A stretch of 63,568 nucleotides of DNA from Clostridiaceae bacterium (GTDB lineage Bacteria > Bacillota > Clostridia > Peptostreptococcales > Tindalliaceae): the NCBI GenBank assembly GCA_011390155.1, contig JAABSW010000013.1, positions 1-63,568 on the forward strand, in the 5' to 3' direction. Within the stretch, counting starts at the first letter, position 1. Each line of letters starts with the position of its first letter. The position numbers and the translations under genes were made by a program. Below are positions 39,853 through 48,174 of the stretch, piece by piece. The notes beneath the pieces were generated by a model. It had not been told where the DNA came from. It did not search any database and worked only from the letters and a program-made list of their open reading frames with translations.

Positions 39853-40934
39853 TTGCCATCCCCCTTACGCGGGCGTCGTTTTCTGCCCAGCAGTATTTTT
39901 TCCAACTCATCATTGGTGTAATCTTTTCCCCGACTTTCCGGTAAATGGAAACCGGTTTTCTTCGCTGGTTGGCTGGAGGGGGTTTTATCCCGTGCAGCGG
40001 TTTTTTCCTTCCGGGCAGTTTCCTGCTTATCAACGGCTTCCGGGGTGGTGAGGCCTTCTTTATACCAACGTTCCAAAATACCATTGATGTATTTGATGCT
40101 GGGTTTTGTTGTGCCAGCGGTGAGTTCGCAGGCTTTTAAAATCATGTCCATTGAAAAGGCGTATTGATCCATCCATTTGTCCATGAACCTGGCTTCCGCT
40201 TCAGAGGGTAGTCGTCCATGAAAACCCAGGGCCTTGAAAATGGTATCGTAGTGACGGTAATGAAGCTGCTTGCTGTCAAGAAACTGTTGCACCGCTTCTG
40301 TCGTGGTGAAGCCCTGGTCAGACCAGTTTCGGACAATGCCGGCAACATAATTGACGCTGCGCACTTCTTTTTGTTGAACAGCGTATTGAAAAGCCAGTAA
40401 AATCACATCACGGCTCACCTTGTAATGATGGATCCACTCTAAAATCTGAAGTTCCTCGTTGGGCACAAGGGGGCGTTGCAGCAATCGGTCAAGGGCTCTG
40501 AAAAATTGTCGGAACTCTTCCCGTTCATGGGCTTGCACTAAATCGGCAGGGGTGGCCGTATAGGTGGGGGGTGCTTCTTCTCCAGTTTCTGTGCTCAAGG
40601 GTTGGTCCGGGGTATGCTTCAGGTGTAATGTCTTGAGCGAAAGAAATTCAATGACCGGGTTTTCTGGGTCATTGGTGCTATTCAATGTAAGAAGCCCCTT
40701 GGATTCCCAGTAAGCCCATGCATCCATGACCTGTTGGGGCGAAAGCCCGACATTAATGGCCAGGCTATGGGTGGTAAACCGCTTGCCTTCTTTTGATTCC
40801 AGGGCATAGCGAAAACCCAGGAGATAAACTTTTACGTAATCACCCGGTGCGGTGGGCATGTATAGGTCCAGAAATAAATTTTCAATGGGTGTGTCCTGCA
40901 AATCCACCTTTGTTTTTTGTAGCTGAAAAGGCAT
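39849..40934 (-). CDS. DnaD domain primosome protein
   Basis: A 361-residue protein. The N-terminal part has a winged-helix look (FTTHSLAINVGLSPQQVMDAWAYWESKGLL). Two DnaD/DnaB_2-type repeats follow, with ILEWIHHYKVSRDVILLAFQYAVQQKEVRSVNYVAGIVRNW-like and KYINGILERWYKEGLTT motifs, and a lysine-rich tail. In Bacillus, DnaD and DnaB (the primosome protein) work with DnaI to load helicase at the origin. The gene directly precedes the loader ATPase here. Confidence 0.9.
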   Translation of the reverse strand: MPFQLQKTKVDLQDTPIENLFLDLYMPTAPGDYVKVYLLGFRYALESKEGKRFTTHSLAINVGLSPQQVMDAWAYWESKGLLTLNSTNDPENPVIEFLSLKTLHLKHTPDQPLSTETGEEAPPTYTATPADLVQAHEREEFRQFFRALDRLLQRPLVPNEELQILEWIHHYKVSRDVILLAFQYAVQQKEVRSVNYVAGIVRNWSDQGFTTTEAVQQFLDSKQLHYRHYDTIFKALGFHGRLPSEAEARFMDKWMDQYAFSMDMILKACELTAGTTKPSIKYINGILERWYKEGLTTPEAVDKQETARKEKTAARDKTPSSQPAKKTGFHLPESRGKDYTNDELEKILLGRKRRPRKGDGK

Positions 40935-41029
40935 GTTAATCTCTCCTGATTTGGTTGATTTCTTTTGTGTACCTGCTTTCCATTATAACACAGCCTCCGA
41001 AAAGGATTCATACTCAGAAAAAAAGACAC

Positions 41030-41118
41030 AAAAAAAGACCCGAGCGATTCTATGCCGGTTGAAATAACTTGAACACAAGCATAAAACCTACGTTCTCTAT
41101 TGTTCGCAGGACCTTAGT
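41030..41118 (-). ncRNA. Possible leftward small RNA or dnaD leader ending in a terminator
   Basis: Leftward from a possible start near 41114 the strand has a CCTGCG/CGTAGG hairpin, a small CTTG/CAAG hairpin, a TATGC/GCATA pairing and, at about 41033-41058, a GC-rich stem (CCGGC with GCTCGG) followed by TTTTTTT. No open frame ends here, so the terminator-like end needs another transcript to explain it. The sequence does not match an RNA family I can name. Confidence 0.35.
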
Positions 41119-41128
41119 AGGATATAAT
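41100..41128 (+). promoter_or_regulatory. Promoter of the M23 peptidase gene
   Basis: TTGTTC (41100-41105), 17-base spacer, perfect TATAAT (41123-41128), followed by AGGAGGGG and the ATG at 41167. Confidence 0.65.
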
Positions 41129-41149
41129 GTATGCGATATTGGTTTACAA
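41121..41149 (-). promoter_or_regulatory. Possible divergent promoter overlapping the peptidase promoter
   Basis: Minus strand: TTGTAA (41144-41149), 17-base spacer, TATATC (41121-41126). Its -10 shares four bases with the rightward TATAAT. Confidence 0.4.
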
Positions 41150-41166
41150 CAGGAGGGGATCAGCGT

Positions 41167-42726
41167 ATGTCCAAGCAGAATCGTCCAGGCACTTCACAAA
41201 AGAACGGCCGGACCAAAAGCTTGACAGAAGCAATACAAAAAATACATACCCATTGGAAAAAGAAATTAACGCAACGTGATGAAAATAATAAAGATAGAAA
41301 TAAGTCAGTGGAATTAACCTTCATCCAAAATCACCAACAGGAATCGCCTAAGAAAGAGAACCTGTTGCTGAAATTTTGGAACAGCAAACGAAAACAAATT
41401 CTGGCCATGGTGGCTGCTGTCACGCTGGTGGCGGTGGGTTCATATACCTATGCAGCAAGGCAGCAAAGCTATCTGGAAAGCCTGGCAGCTTATGAAATAC
41501 TGTTGGATGGACAACAAGTGGGTATCGTCCGTGATGTGGCTGAGTACGAGGCCGCCGTCAACAGTCTGCAGGCTGAAATGAAACGTTTATACGGCATGGA
41601 AGCTTATATGCCTGATAACCAGGTGGTAGTGGAAATAAACGCCACTGACGAAGAGCTGCATTCCAGAAAAAAAATGATTGCTTCTCTTAAGAGCCAGCTG
41701 GGGATTAAGGTAAAAGCCACTGCCCTTGTGGTTGAGGGGGAACCCCTGGTGATTTTGCCCAGTGAAGAGCAGGCAAAGGAATTACTTGATGAAATAACAT
41801 CACCTTACTTGGACCCAATCGTCAGTTACCTGGACGTGGGATTTGTTGAAAACGTGGAACTGGAAGAAACAGCGGCAGATTTGTCGGATATCTGGGGCAT
41901 GGAAGAAGCCCTGCAATTTCTTGAAACAGGCACCAACGAAACAAAAATCCACGAAGTGCAGCCTGGGGAAAGTTCCTGGTTAATAGCAGATCGAAACAAT
42001 ATGACTGTGGAAGACATAGAAGCGGCCAATCCGGGACTGGCCTCTGAACGGCTGAGTATTGGCCAGGAAATTAACCTGATTGTGCCAAAACCCTATTTAA
42101 CGGTGCGAACAAAAGAATACGCAGAATTGGCAGAACCCATTCCCTTTGAAACGGAAGAAATACCCAACGACAGTCTATACGAAGGTGACCGGCGAATTAC
42201 TGTTCAGGGTGAAGATGGATTTCACGAAATCAAAGCCCATTTAGTGCGTGAAAACGGCAAAGAAACTGACAGAGAAATTCTTGAAGAAGACCGGCTGGCT
42301 GAACCCACCACCCGCATGGTGGCGGTAGGAACAAAAGTTCGGCCTCCCACCATGGCAACAGGCACCTTTATTATGCCCACCCGTGGCCGACTCACTTCCC
42401 CCTTTGGGTTAAGAGGTGGATCACGACACACAGGCATCGACCTGGCGGCAAGGACAGGCACCTCTGTCAAAGCCGCAGATGCAGGAAGAATCTCCTATGT
42501 GGGAACCCGGGGCGCTTACGGTAAACTCATCATTATTGACCATGAAAACGGGTACCAGACCTATTATGCCCACTTAAGTTCTTATGCCGTCAAAACAGGA
42601 GAACGGGTGCACAAAGACCAGCAAATTGGCGCAGTGGGAAACACCGGCCGCAGCACAGGCCCTCATTTGCATTTCGAAGTGCGCATTGATGGGGTTCCCG
42701 TTAATCCTTCTAAATATGTCAATTAA
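41167..42726 (+). CDS. M23 peptidoglycan endopeptidase with LysM and G5 domains
   Basis: A 519-residue membrane-anchored cell-wall hydrolase. About 75 charged cytoplasmic residues precede one transmembrane helix (ILAMVAAVTLVAVGSYTYA). After it come a LysM domain (HEVQPGESSWLIADRNNM...SIGQEINLIVP), a G5 domain (about residues 310-395) and an M23 metallopeptidase domain with SRHTGIDLAA, YAHLSS and GPHLHFEVR, which hold the zinc-binding His and Asp. Such enzymes cut peptide cross-links in peptidoglycan. ATG 41167 follows AGGAGGGG. Confidence 0.93.
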   Translation: MSKQNRPGTSQKNGRTKSLTEAIQKIHTHWKKKLTQRDENNKDRNKSVELTFIQNHQQESPKKENLLLKFWNSKRKQILAMVAAVTLVAVGSYTYAARQQSYLESLAAYEILLDGQQVGIVRDVAEYEAAVNSLQAEMKRLYGMEAYMPDNQVVVEINATDEELHSRKKMIASLKSQLGIKVKATALVVEGEPLVILPSEEQAKELLDEITSPYLDPIVSYLDVGFVENVELEETAADLSDIWGMEEALQFLETGTNETKIHEVQPGESSWLIADRNNMTVEDIEAANPGLASERLSIGQEINLIVPKPYLTVRTKEYAELAEPIPFETEEIPNDSLYEGDRRITVQGEDGFHEIKAHLVRENGKETDREILEEDRLAEPTTRMVAVGTKVRPPTMATGTFIMPTRGRLTSPFGLRGGSRHTGIDLAARTGTSVKAADAGRISYVGTRGAYGKLIIIDHENGYQTYYAHLSSYAVKTGERVHKDQQIGAVGNTGRSTGPHLHFEVRIDGVPVNPSKYVN

Positions 42727-42791
42727 AGTGATTTACAAAAGATAATTCAACGTGTGACCTGTAGAATCATACCATCATAACAGTATACGCA

Positions 42792-42829
42792 GGAAGAACC
42801 CGAAAAGTTTCAGGGTTCTTCTTTTTTTT
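42792..42829 (+). terminator. Terminator after the M23 peptidase gene
   Basis: GAAGAACCC (42793-42801) and GGGTTCTTC (42813-42821) pair, then eight T. Confidence 0.9.
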
Positions 42830-42859
42830 GCATATTCTTACATGACATGCAATCCATTG

Positions 42860-42891
42860 TTTACATTTTGTTTACCTCCCTGTGGTAGCAT
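42860..42891 (+). promoter_or_regulatory. OmpR-family-type direct repeat at the DUF3798 promoter
   Basis: TTTACA (42860-42865), five bases, TTTACC (42871-42876): an 11-base period like PhoP/PhoB/WalR boxes. A TAGCAT that can serve as -10 begins nine bases later (42886-42891). Read on the other strand the halves are GGTAAA and TGTAAA, one base from the WalR consensus. Confidence 0.5.
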
Positions 42892-42896
42892 AAGGC

Positions 42897-42916
42897 TGTT
42901 CCATGATTCAGGAACA
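42897..42916 (+). promoter_or_regulatory. 5' leader hairpin of the DUF3798 mRNA
   Basis: TGTTCC and GGAACA pair across eight bases, at the predicted 5' end of the transcript. A hairpin here could protect the mRNA. Confidence 0.45.
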
Positions 42917-43006
42917 AACACCTCCAACGTGAGGACAATTGATGATGGAATGAGAAGGCGGTAACGGAAGCGGAAACGAAGATTTAACGATAAAAGGAGG
43001 ATAAAC

Positions 43007-44167
43007 ATGAAAAAAGGTATGGCAATCCTGTTGACACTGATGATGGTATTTAGTTTGGCTGCTTGTGGTAACAACAATGCGGCACCGGCAGAAGAAACAC
43101 CACCGGCCAATGAGGCTTCGGCTGAAGTGGTTGAATCGGTTGACTACAAAATTGGTGTCATGACAGGCACAGTGTCTCAAAATGAAGAAGAATACCGGGC
43201 AGCTGAAAACATGCAAGCACTTTTCGGTGAAAAGATCATCATCACCACCTACCCTGACCGTTTCATGCAGGAGCAGGAAACAACCATCACCAACATGATG
43301 GCCATGGCTTCTGACCCTGACCTGAAAGCCATTGTCATGGTACAGGCAGTGCCTGGCGCCGCCGCTGCCATCTCCAGGGTACGTGAAGTACGACCAGACA
43401 TGTTGTTTGTCCTGGGCACCCCGGGGGAAGACCCAGACGTTATTGCCGATTATGGCGACATCATCATGCAAATTGACGAACTGGCCCGAGGTGCGGCAAC
43501 TGCCCAACAAGCAAAGGACATGGGCGCCGAAACCCTGGTACATTATTCCTTCCCACGGCACATGTCTTATGAAATGCTGGCATCTCGCCGGGACAACATG
43601 AAGGCGGAAGCTGAAAGACTGGGGCTGCGATTCATTGAAGAAGATGCCCCCGACCCAACCAGTGATGCCGGCGTGCCTGGAACACAGCAGTTCATCATGG
43701 AAGACCTGCCGCGAAAAGTGGCTGAATATGGTAATGACACCGCCTTCTTTGGTACCAACTGTTCCATGATGGAACCGTTGATTCGCCAAACCATGGAAAC
43801 AGGCGCTATTTTCCCGGTACAATGCTGTCCTTCGCCTTATCATGCGTTACCATCAGCACTGGGGATCGGGGTTCCTGAAGAAAAGTCCGGTGATGTGGAT
43901 TACATCCTGGAACAGATTGGCGAAAAATGTGAAGAAGCTGAAATGACCGGCAGGGTAGGTACCTGGACTGTTCCCATCAACATGATGTATGTGGAAGTGG
44001 GTGTCAAATACGCTGTTGAATTCCTTGAAGGCAGAACCGACGGCAGAGTGGATGCTGAAGTGTTAAAGTCCATCATGAGCGATGTGGCTGGCGGAGAGGT
44101 TGAACTCACCAACTACGGCGATTATGATCATTTCTTCCTGAACCTGGGGGCACCCATTGTTTTTTAA
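43007..44167 (+). CDS. DUF3798 lipoprotein, periplasmic-binding-protein-like
   Basis: A 386-residue exported lipoprotein: a lysine start, hydrophobic stretch and lipobox SLAACG put the anchored Cys at about residue 21, followed by an Ala/Pro/Glu linker. The body (DYKIGVMTGTVSQNEEEYRAAENM, PDLKAIVMVQAVPGAA, LFVLGTPGEDPDV) has the look of a type 1 substrate-binding fold and I assign it to DUF3798. No permease or ATPase gene is adjacent, so if it binds a ligand its transporter is elsewhere. It has its own promoter and terminator. Confidence 0.82.
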   Translation: MKKGMAILLTLMMVFSLAACGNNNAAPAEETPPANEASAEVVESVDYKIGVMTGTVSQNEEEYRAAENMQALFGEKIIITTYPDRFMQEQETTITNMMAMASDPDLKAIVMVQAVPGAAAAISRVREVRPDMLFVLGTPGEDPDVIADYGDIIMQIDELARGAATAQQAKDMGAETLVHYSFPRHMSYEMLASRRDNMKAEAERLGLRFIEEDAPDPTSDAGVPGTQQFIMEDLPRKVAEYGNDTAFFGTNCSMMEPLIRQTMETGAIFPVQCCPSPYHALPSALGIGVPEEKSGDVDYILEQIGEKCEEAEMTGRVGTWTVPINMMYVEVGVKYAVEFLEGRTDGRVDAEVLKSIMSDVAGGEVELTNYGDYDHFFLNLGAPIVF

Positions 44168-44215
44168 GGCTGATATTCCTTCCTTCTCCCTGGAAGGATA
44201 AGCGATACTTTGAAA

Positions 44216-44246
44216 TGCCCGGTACTGACGAGTGCCGGGTGTTTTC
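44216..44246 (+). terminator. Terminator after the DUF3798 gene
   Basis: CCCGGTACT (44218-44226) and AGTGCCGGG (44231-44239) pair with one G-T, then TGTTTT. Confidence 0.65.
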
Positions 44247-44370
44247 GTGTCAAAATGAATCGTTGCGAAACAATTATCAGAAACTTACGTATGCAACAAT
44301 AAATATAAACAATTCTAAAAATGACAGTCATATGGCGTTTCTCATGAAGGGATGAAGGAGGCTGGGAGCA

Positions 44371-45435
44371 GTGCTGAACGCAATGTTGGTGGATGACGAA
44401 CCTGTGGCCCTGAAAAGAATGAAGGGTGTTTTGCTAAAAACAGGCCTGGTCCAGATCAAACAAACCTACACAATGCCCGGGAAGGCACTAAAAAACTTCC
44501 GTATCGATGACCCGGAAATTGTTTTTCTGGACATTGAAATGCCCAGCATGTCAGGCCTTGAATTAGCCAGGGAACTCCAACGCATTAAACCAGGGGTGGA
44601 AGTGGTTGTGGTGTCTGCCCATGGGCACTATGCATTGGAAGCCTTTGAAGCACACGTGTCGGGATTTCTTTTAAAACCCATTGATCAAAAGAGAGCCTGT
44701 GACTTAATCAACAAATTGATGCACCGTAAGCAGATCGCCACGAAAACCATCAGGGAAACAATCCCGGAAAAAAGTTTGTATGTCTCAAGTTTCGGGGGAT
44801 TTGCTATTTATACCAACAAGGAAAAAGCACGGTACCTGCAGTGGCGTACCAGTAAAACCAGGGAATTGTTTGCTTTTCTTCATTATCACCAGGGGCAGCC
44901 AGTTTCCAGAGATCAGGTGTTGGAAGCCCTCTGGCCTCACATGAACCTGAATAAAGCGGAACGGAATTTATACACCACCTGTTGTTACCTTCGAAAAATG
45001 TTGAAGGAAGCAGGGCTGCCAGAAGCAGTTCAGCGCCATAACGGGGCGTACCGTTTATGCCTGGAATTATTTGACAGCGACGAAAAAAACCTGCTGTATC
45101 ATTTGGACCAGGAACGCTGTGATGCCCTTTCCCTTGAGGACCTGGAGGCGATGATTCACCTGTACCAGGGAGAATATTGCGGCAGCGAAGACTATTCCTG
45201 GGCAGAAGGTAAACGGGCGTATTATGAGCACCAAGTGATCCGGGTGTTGTGGAAAATGCACGACACCTATCAAAAAATGAAAGACCATGGCAAAGTATTT
45301 GAGGTGCTTCACCAAATGCTGAGGATTGACCCTTACCAGGACGCAGCACAGAAAAAAATACTGGAACATTTGAAAACCAACGGGAATGCCGAGAATGCCT
45401 ACCGGTATTATTCCCAATTTCATCAATTCTATTAA
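44371..45435 (+). CDS. Response regulator with SARP-like (winged helix plus BTAD) output
   Basis: A 354-residue protein. The receiver domain (AMLVDDEPVALKR, phospho-acceptor Asp54 in VFLDIEMP, FLLKP) is followed by an OmpR-like winged helix (about residues 130-220; FAFLHYHQGQPVSRDQVLEALWP, YTTCCYLRKML) and a helical BTAD domain to the end. This combination occurs in clostridial and actinobacterial regulators. No histidine kinase lies beside it; the walK kinase downstream belongs to walR. The start is GTG behind AAGGAGG. Confidence 0.85.
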   Translation: MLNAMLVDDEPVALKRMKGVLLKTGLVQIKQTYTMPGKALKNFRIDDPEIVFLDIEMPSMSGLELARELQRIKPGVEVVVVSAHGHYALEAFEAHVSGFLLKPIDQKRACDLINKLMHRKQIATKTIRETIPEKSLYVSSFGGFAIYTNKEKARYLQWRTSKTRELFAFLHYHQGQPVSRDQVLEALWPHMNLNKAERNLYTTCCYLRKMLKEAGLPEAVQRHNGAYRLCLELFDSDEKNLLYHLDQERCDALSLEDLEAMIHLYQGEYCGSEDYSWAEGKRAYYEHQVIRVLWKMHDTYQKMKDHGKVFEVLHQMLRIDPYQDAAQKKILEHLKTNGNAENAYRYYSQFHQFY

Positions 45436-45473
45436 GGCAAAGAGCGAGGTATGTCTTTTGCTCGCCCTTCTTT
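45436..45473 (+). terminator. Weak terminator between the SARP-like regulator and walR
   Basis: GCGAG and CTCGC can pair across about 12 bases, followed by CCTTCTTTT. The T-run is interrupted, so the call is tentative. Confidence 0.4.
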
Positions 45474-45537
45474 TCTGATAAGATACATATAAGTTATCGA
45501 TGATTGGCAAAGAACTTCAGACAGGAAGGTGATTTGC

Positions 45538-46236
45538 ATGAAGACACGCATACTCATTGTGGAAGATGAAAAAAACATTGCTGATATTGTGAAATTCAAC
45601 CTGGAAAAGGAAGGGTATGAAACAGAGACGGCCTATGACGGTGAAGAAGCCCTGGCAAAGGTAAAATCCTTCGAGCCGGATTTGATTTTGCTGGACCTGA
45701 TGCTGCCCAAAATCGACGGTTTTCAGGTATGCCGGAAAGTGCGGGAACACCATAATATGCCCATTCTCATGTTGACAGCCAAAGAAGAAGAGGTGGACAA
45801 GGTCCTGGGCCTGGAAATGGGTGCTGATGACTACATCACAAAACCCTTTGGCATGCGGGAATTGCTGGCAAGGGTTAAGGCCAACCTGCGCCGCATTACA
45901 CCCATGGATGGTCCTGGGTCTCAGGATCTCATTACTTCAGGAGAAATGACCATAGACCTGGGGAAATATGAAGTGAAAAAATATGATGAAACCCTTGAAT
46001 TAACCATCAGGGAATTTGAACTCCTGCGTTTCCTGGCCTTGCAGCCGGAGCAGGTTTTCACACGGGAACAACTGTTGAAAGAAGTGTGGGGATACGAATA
46101 CTACGGGGATATCCGTACCGTGGACGTCACCGTTCGACGGTTGCGTGAAAAAGTGGAAGACAACGCCAGCAACCCCAGGTTTATCATGACAAAACGAGGC
46201 GTGGGCTATTATTTCAGGAGGACCCCCAATGCTTAA
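45538..46236 (+). CDS. walR: Response regulator WalR (YycF)
   Basis: A 232-residue OmpR-family regulator: receiver with acidic pocket EDE, phospho-acceptor Asp53 in LLDLMLPKIDG and KPF, then a winged helix with EFELLRFLALQPEQVFTREQLLKEVWG and DVTVRRLREKVE. ATG 45538 follows GGAAGGTG. Adjacent walK, yycH, yycI and walJ identify it as WalR, the regulator of cell-wall metabolism, rather than PhoB. It overlaps walK by eight bases. Confidence 0.93.
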   Translation: MKTRILIVEDEKNIADIVKFNLEKEGYETETAYDGEEALAKVKSFEPDLILLDLMLPKIDGFQVCRKVREHHNMPILMLTAKEEEVDKVLGLEMGADDYITKPFGMRELLARVKANLRRITPMDGPGSQDLITSGEMTIDLGKYEVKKYDETLELTIREFELLRFLALQPEQVFTREQLLKEVWGYEYYGDIRTVDVTVRRLREKVEDNASNPRFIMTKRGVGYYFRRTPNA

Positions 46237-48043
46237 AAGTATACGAATAAAAATGATCACCATCTATTTTTTGCTGATATTCATGGCCATGGTGATTGTT
46301 GGTGTGTTTATGATTCAACAGTTTGAAAACTATCACCTGGGTGTGGAACGAAACAATATCATTTCTGTTTCAGGCAGTGTTGCCGCCACCTTGCAGCATA
46401 CAGACTGGCAGCTTGAACAGCAGGAAACACAGGAAAACCTGTCCCTGTACGAACGGGTGGGTATGGAAATTTATGTCATTGAAAGGAACAGCCGGTTTAA
46501 TATTCTGGCCAGTACCAACCTGACTTATGTTGACGAAAACGCCACCCGTATTCTTGAACCTGACTTGATTCTGGGGTCACTGAACGGCCATGACATGGAA
46601 AAAGATGTACTGGCCGGTGCCCAGGGCATCAGCTCCAAAAATATGGCTTTTCCTCTTTACGATGAAAACAACCGGATCAACGGAGTGGTCTACGTCCGAA
46701 AAGATTTGGGAGACATTTACCAAACCCTGGACCAGTCAAAATTCATCATGATCAGGGCCACTCTCCTGGCTTTGGGGATTACCATCATTCTGGGTTACCT
46801 GATTGCCGCCAGTATCACGGGTCCCATCCGGGATGTCACGGTGAAAGCCGCAAAAATGGCTGGGGGTGACTTTGACCAGGTGGTGGAAGTGAAATCAAAC
46901 GACGAAATTGGACAGTTAGCCAGCATGTTCAATCACCTGACAGCCAGGTTAAAAACCTCCCTGCAGGAAATCTCCAGCGAAAAGCAGAAATTAGACACCA
47001 TTCTCACTGACATGGCAGACGGTGTGGTGGCCACAGACATCCGTGGACAGCTGATTCACATCAATCCCAAGGCATTGGAAATGTTGTCCCTCTCCCGGGA
47101 AGAGGCGAAGGATATGACTTTTGACAGCCTTTTCAGCCCCATCAACCAACGGCTCACCCTGAAAAAAATTGGCAGCGACGAGAATGGGTGGCGCGGTCAT
47201 GAGTTACTGGAAATGCGCAACGGTTCTAAACTTCGGGCCAGCTATGCCCCCTACCGCAGTGAGGAAGAAGACATCGACGGGGTGGTACTGTTGTTGCAGG
47301 ACATCACCGAACATGAACGGTTGGAAAAAATGAGGAAAGAATTTGTGGCCAACGTGTCCCATGAACTAAAAACCCCGCTGACCACCATCAAGAGCTATGC
47401 CGAAACCATGCTTGAAGGTGGCGTGGAAGACCCTGTGATGCAGGCACGATTCCTGCAGGTCATTGATGACGAAGCAGACCGCATGGCCCGTCTCGTGCGA
47501 GATTTACTGCAGTTATCCAACCTGGATTACCAACAAATGAAATGGGATCCGAAACCTGTTAATTTGAAGGAATTAATGGACAAAGTTGTACGAAACCTGG
47601 ACCACAGCATTCATGAGAAGAAACACACCCTTGCGTATGACCCGCCTGCTTCAGCCCTGTATACCTATGGTGATGAGGACGCCATTGAACAGGTCATTAT
47701 TAACATCGTCAGCAATGCCATCAAATACACACCTGAGCAGGGCGACCTTAGGCTTTACCTGGAAGAGGAACAATCCACGGTGTCACTGACAGTGCAGGAC
47801 AACGGTATCGGCATCCCCAGTCAGGACATGCCCCGGGTTTTTGAGCGGTTCTACCGTGTTGACAAGGCCCGTTCCAGGGAAATGGGAGGGACTGGCCTGG
47901 GGTTATCCATCGCCCAGCAGATCATCGAAGCCCACGGCGGCAGCATTCACCTGTACAGCCGTGAAAGCAAAGGTACCCGTGTGGTCATACGGTTTCCTAA
48001 AATAAAGGAAGACAGCGAAGAACTGGCTTCCATTCAGCATTGA
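46229..48043 (+). CDS. walK: Sensor histidine kinase WalK (YycG)
   Basis: A 604-residue membrane kinase. TM1 is about residues 10-30, an extracellular sensor domain spans 31-172, TM2 is 173-195, HAMP 195-245, PAS about 252-360, HisKA with His378 in VSHELKTPLTTI, and HATPase_c with N box NIVSNAIKYTP and GGTGLGLSIAQQI. This is the standard WalK layout. YycH and YycI, encoded downstream, are membrane proteins that modulate WalK in Bacillus and Staphylococcus. Confidence 0.94.
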   Translation: MLKSIRIKMITIYFLLIFMAMVIVGVFMIQQFENYHLGVERNNIISVSGSVAATLQHTDWQLEQQETQENLSLYERVGMEIYVIERNSRFNILASTNLTYVDENATRILEPDLILGSLNGHDMEKDVLAGAQGISSKNMAFPLYDENNRINGVVYVRKDLGDIYQTLDQSKFIMIRATLLALGITIILGYLIAASITGPIRDVTVKAAKMAGGDFDQVVEVKSNDEIGQLASMFNHLTARLKTSLQEISSEKQKLDTILTDMADGVVATDIRGQLIHINPKALEMLSLSREEAKDMTFDSLFSPINQRLTLKKIGSDENGWRGHELLEMRNGSKLRASYAPYRSEEEDIDGVVLLLQDITEHERLEKMRKEFVANVSHELKTPLTTIKSYAETMLEGGVEDPVMQARFLQVIDDEADRMARLVRDLLQLSNLDYQQMKWDPKPVNLKELMDKVVRNLDHSIHEKKHTLAYDPPASALYTYGDEDAIEQVIINIVSNAIKYTPEQGDLRLYLEEEQSTVSLTVQDNGIGIPSQDMPRVFERFYRVDKARSREMGGTGLGLSIAQQIIEAHGGSIHLYSRESKGTRVVIRFPKIKEDSEELASIQH

Positions 48044-48072
48044 GTAGAGGTGTCACTGTTTTTTAACGCGGC

Positions 48073-48105
48073 TGTAATTTGTTTGTAACATGGATCCGTT
48101 ATAAT
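48073..48105 (+). promoter_or_regulatory. WalR-type box with adjacent -10 inside the wal operon
   Basis: TGTAAT (48073-48078), TTGTT, TGTAAC (48084-48089): an exact match to the WalR consensus TGTWAH-N5-TGTWAH. A perfect TATAAT follows at 48100-48105, ten bases on. It would give yycH-yycI and the unknown upstream gene a WalR-responsive internal promoter. Confidence 0.7.
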
Positions 48106-48174
48106 GATGTCAAGATGTCGATAGGGTGAGATGGAAATCCCTGAACAGATTGAGAGACTATCGGAGGAAATGCC

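Noticed and set aside
41030-41149. 6S RNA
   Set aside because: The candidate transcript is only about 85 bases and lacks the long closing stem and central bubble expected of 6S RNA.
42908-43843. A 311-codon open frame antisense to the DUF3798 gene
   Set aside because: Its translation is Cys/His/Phe-rich with no domain, and it covers a clear lipoprotein gene with a signal peptide and good start.
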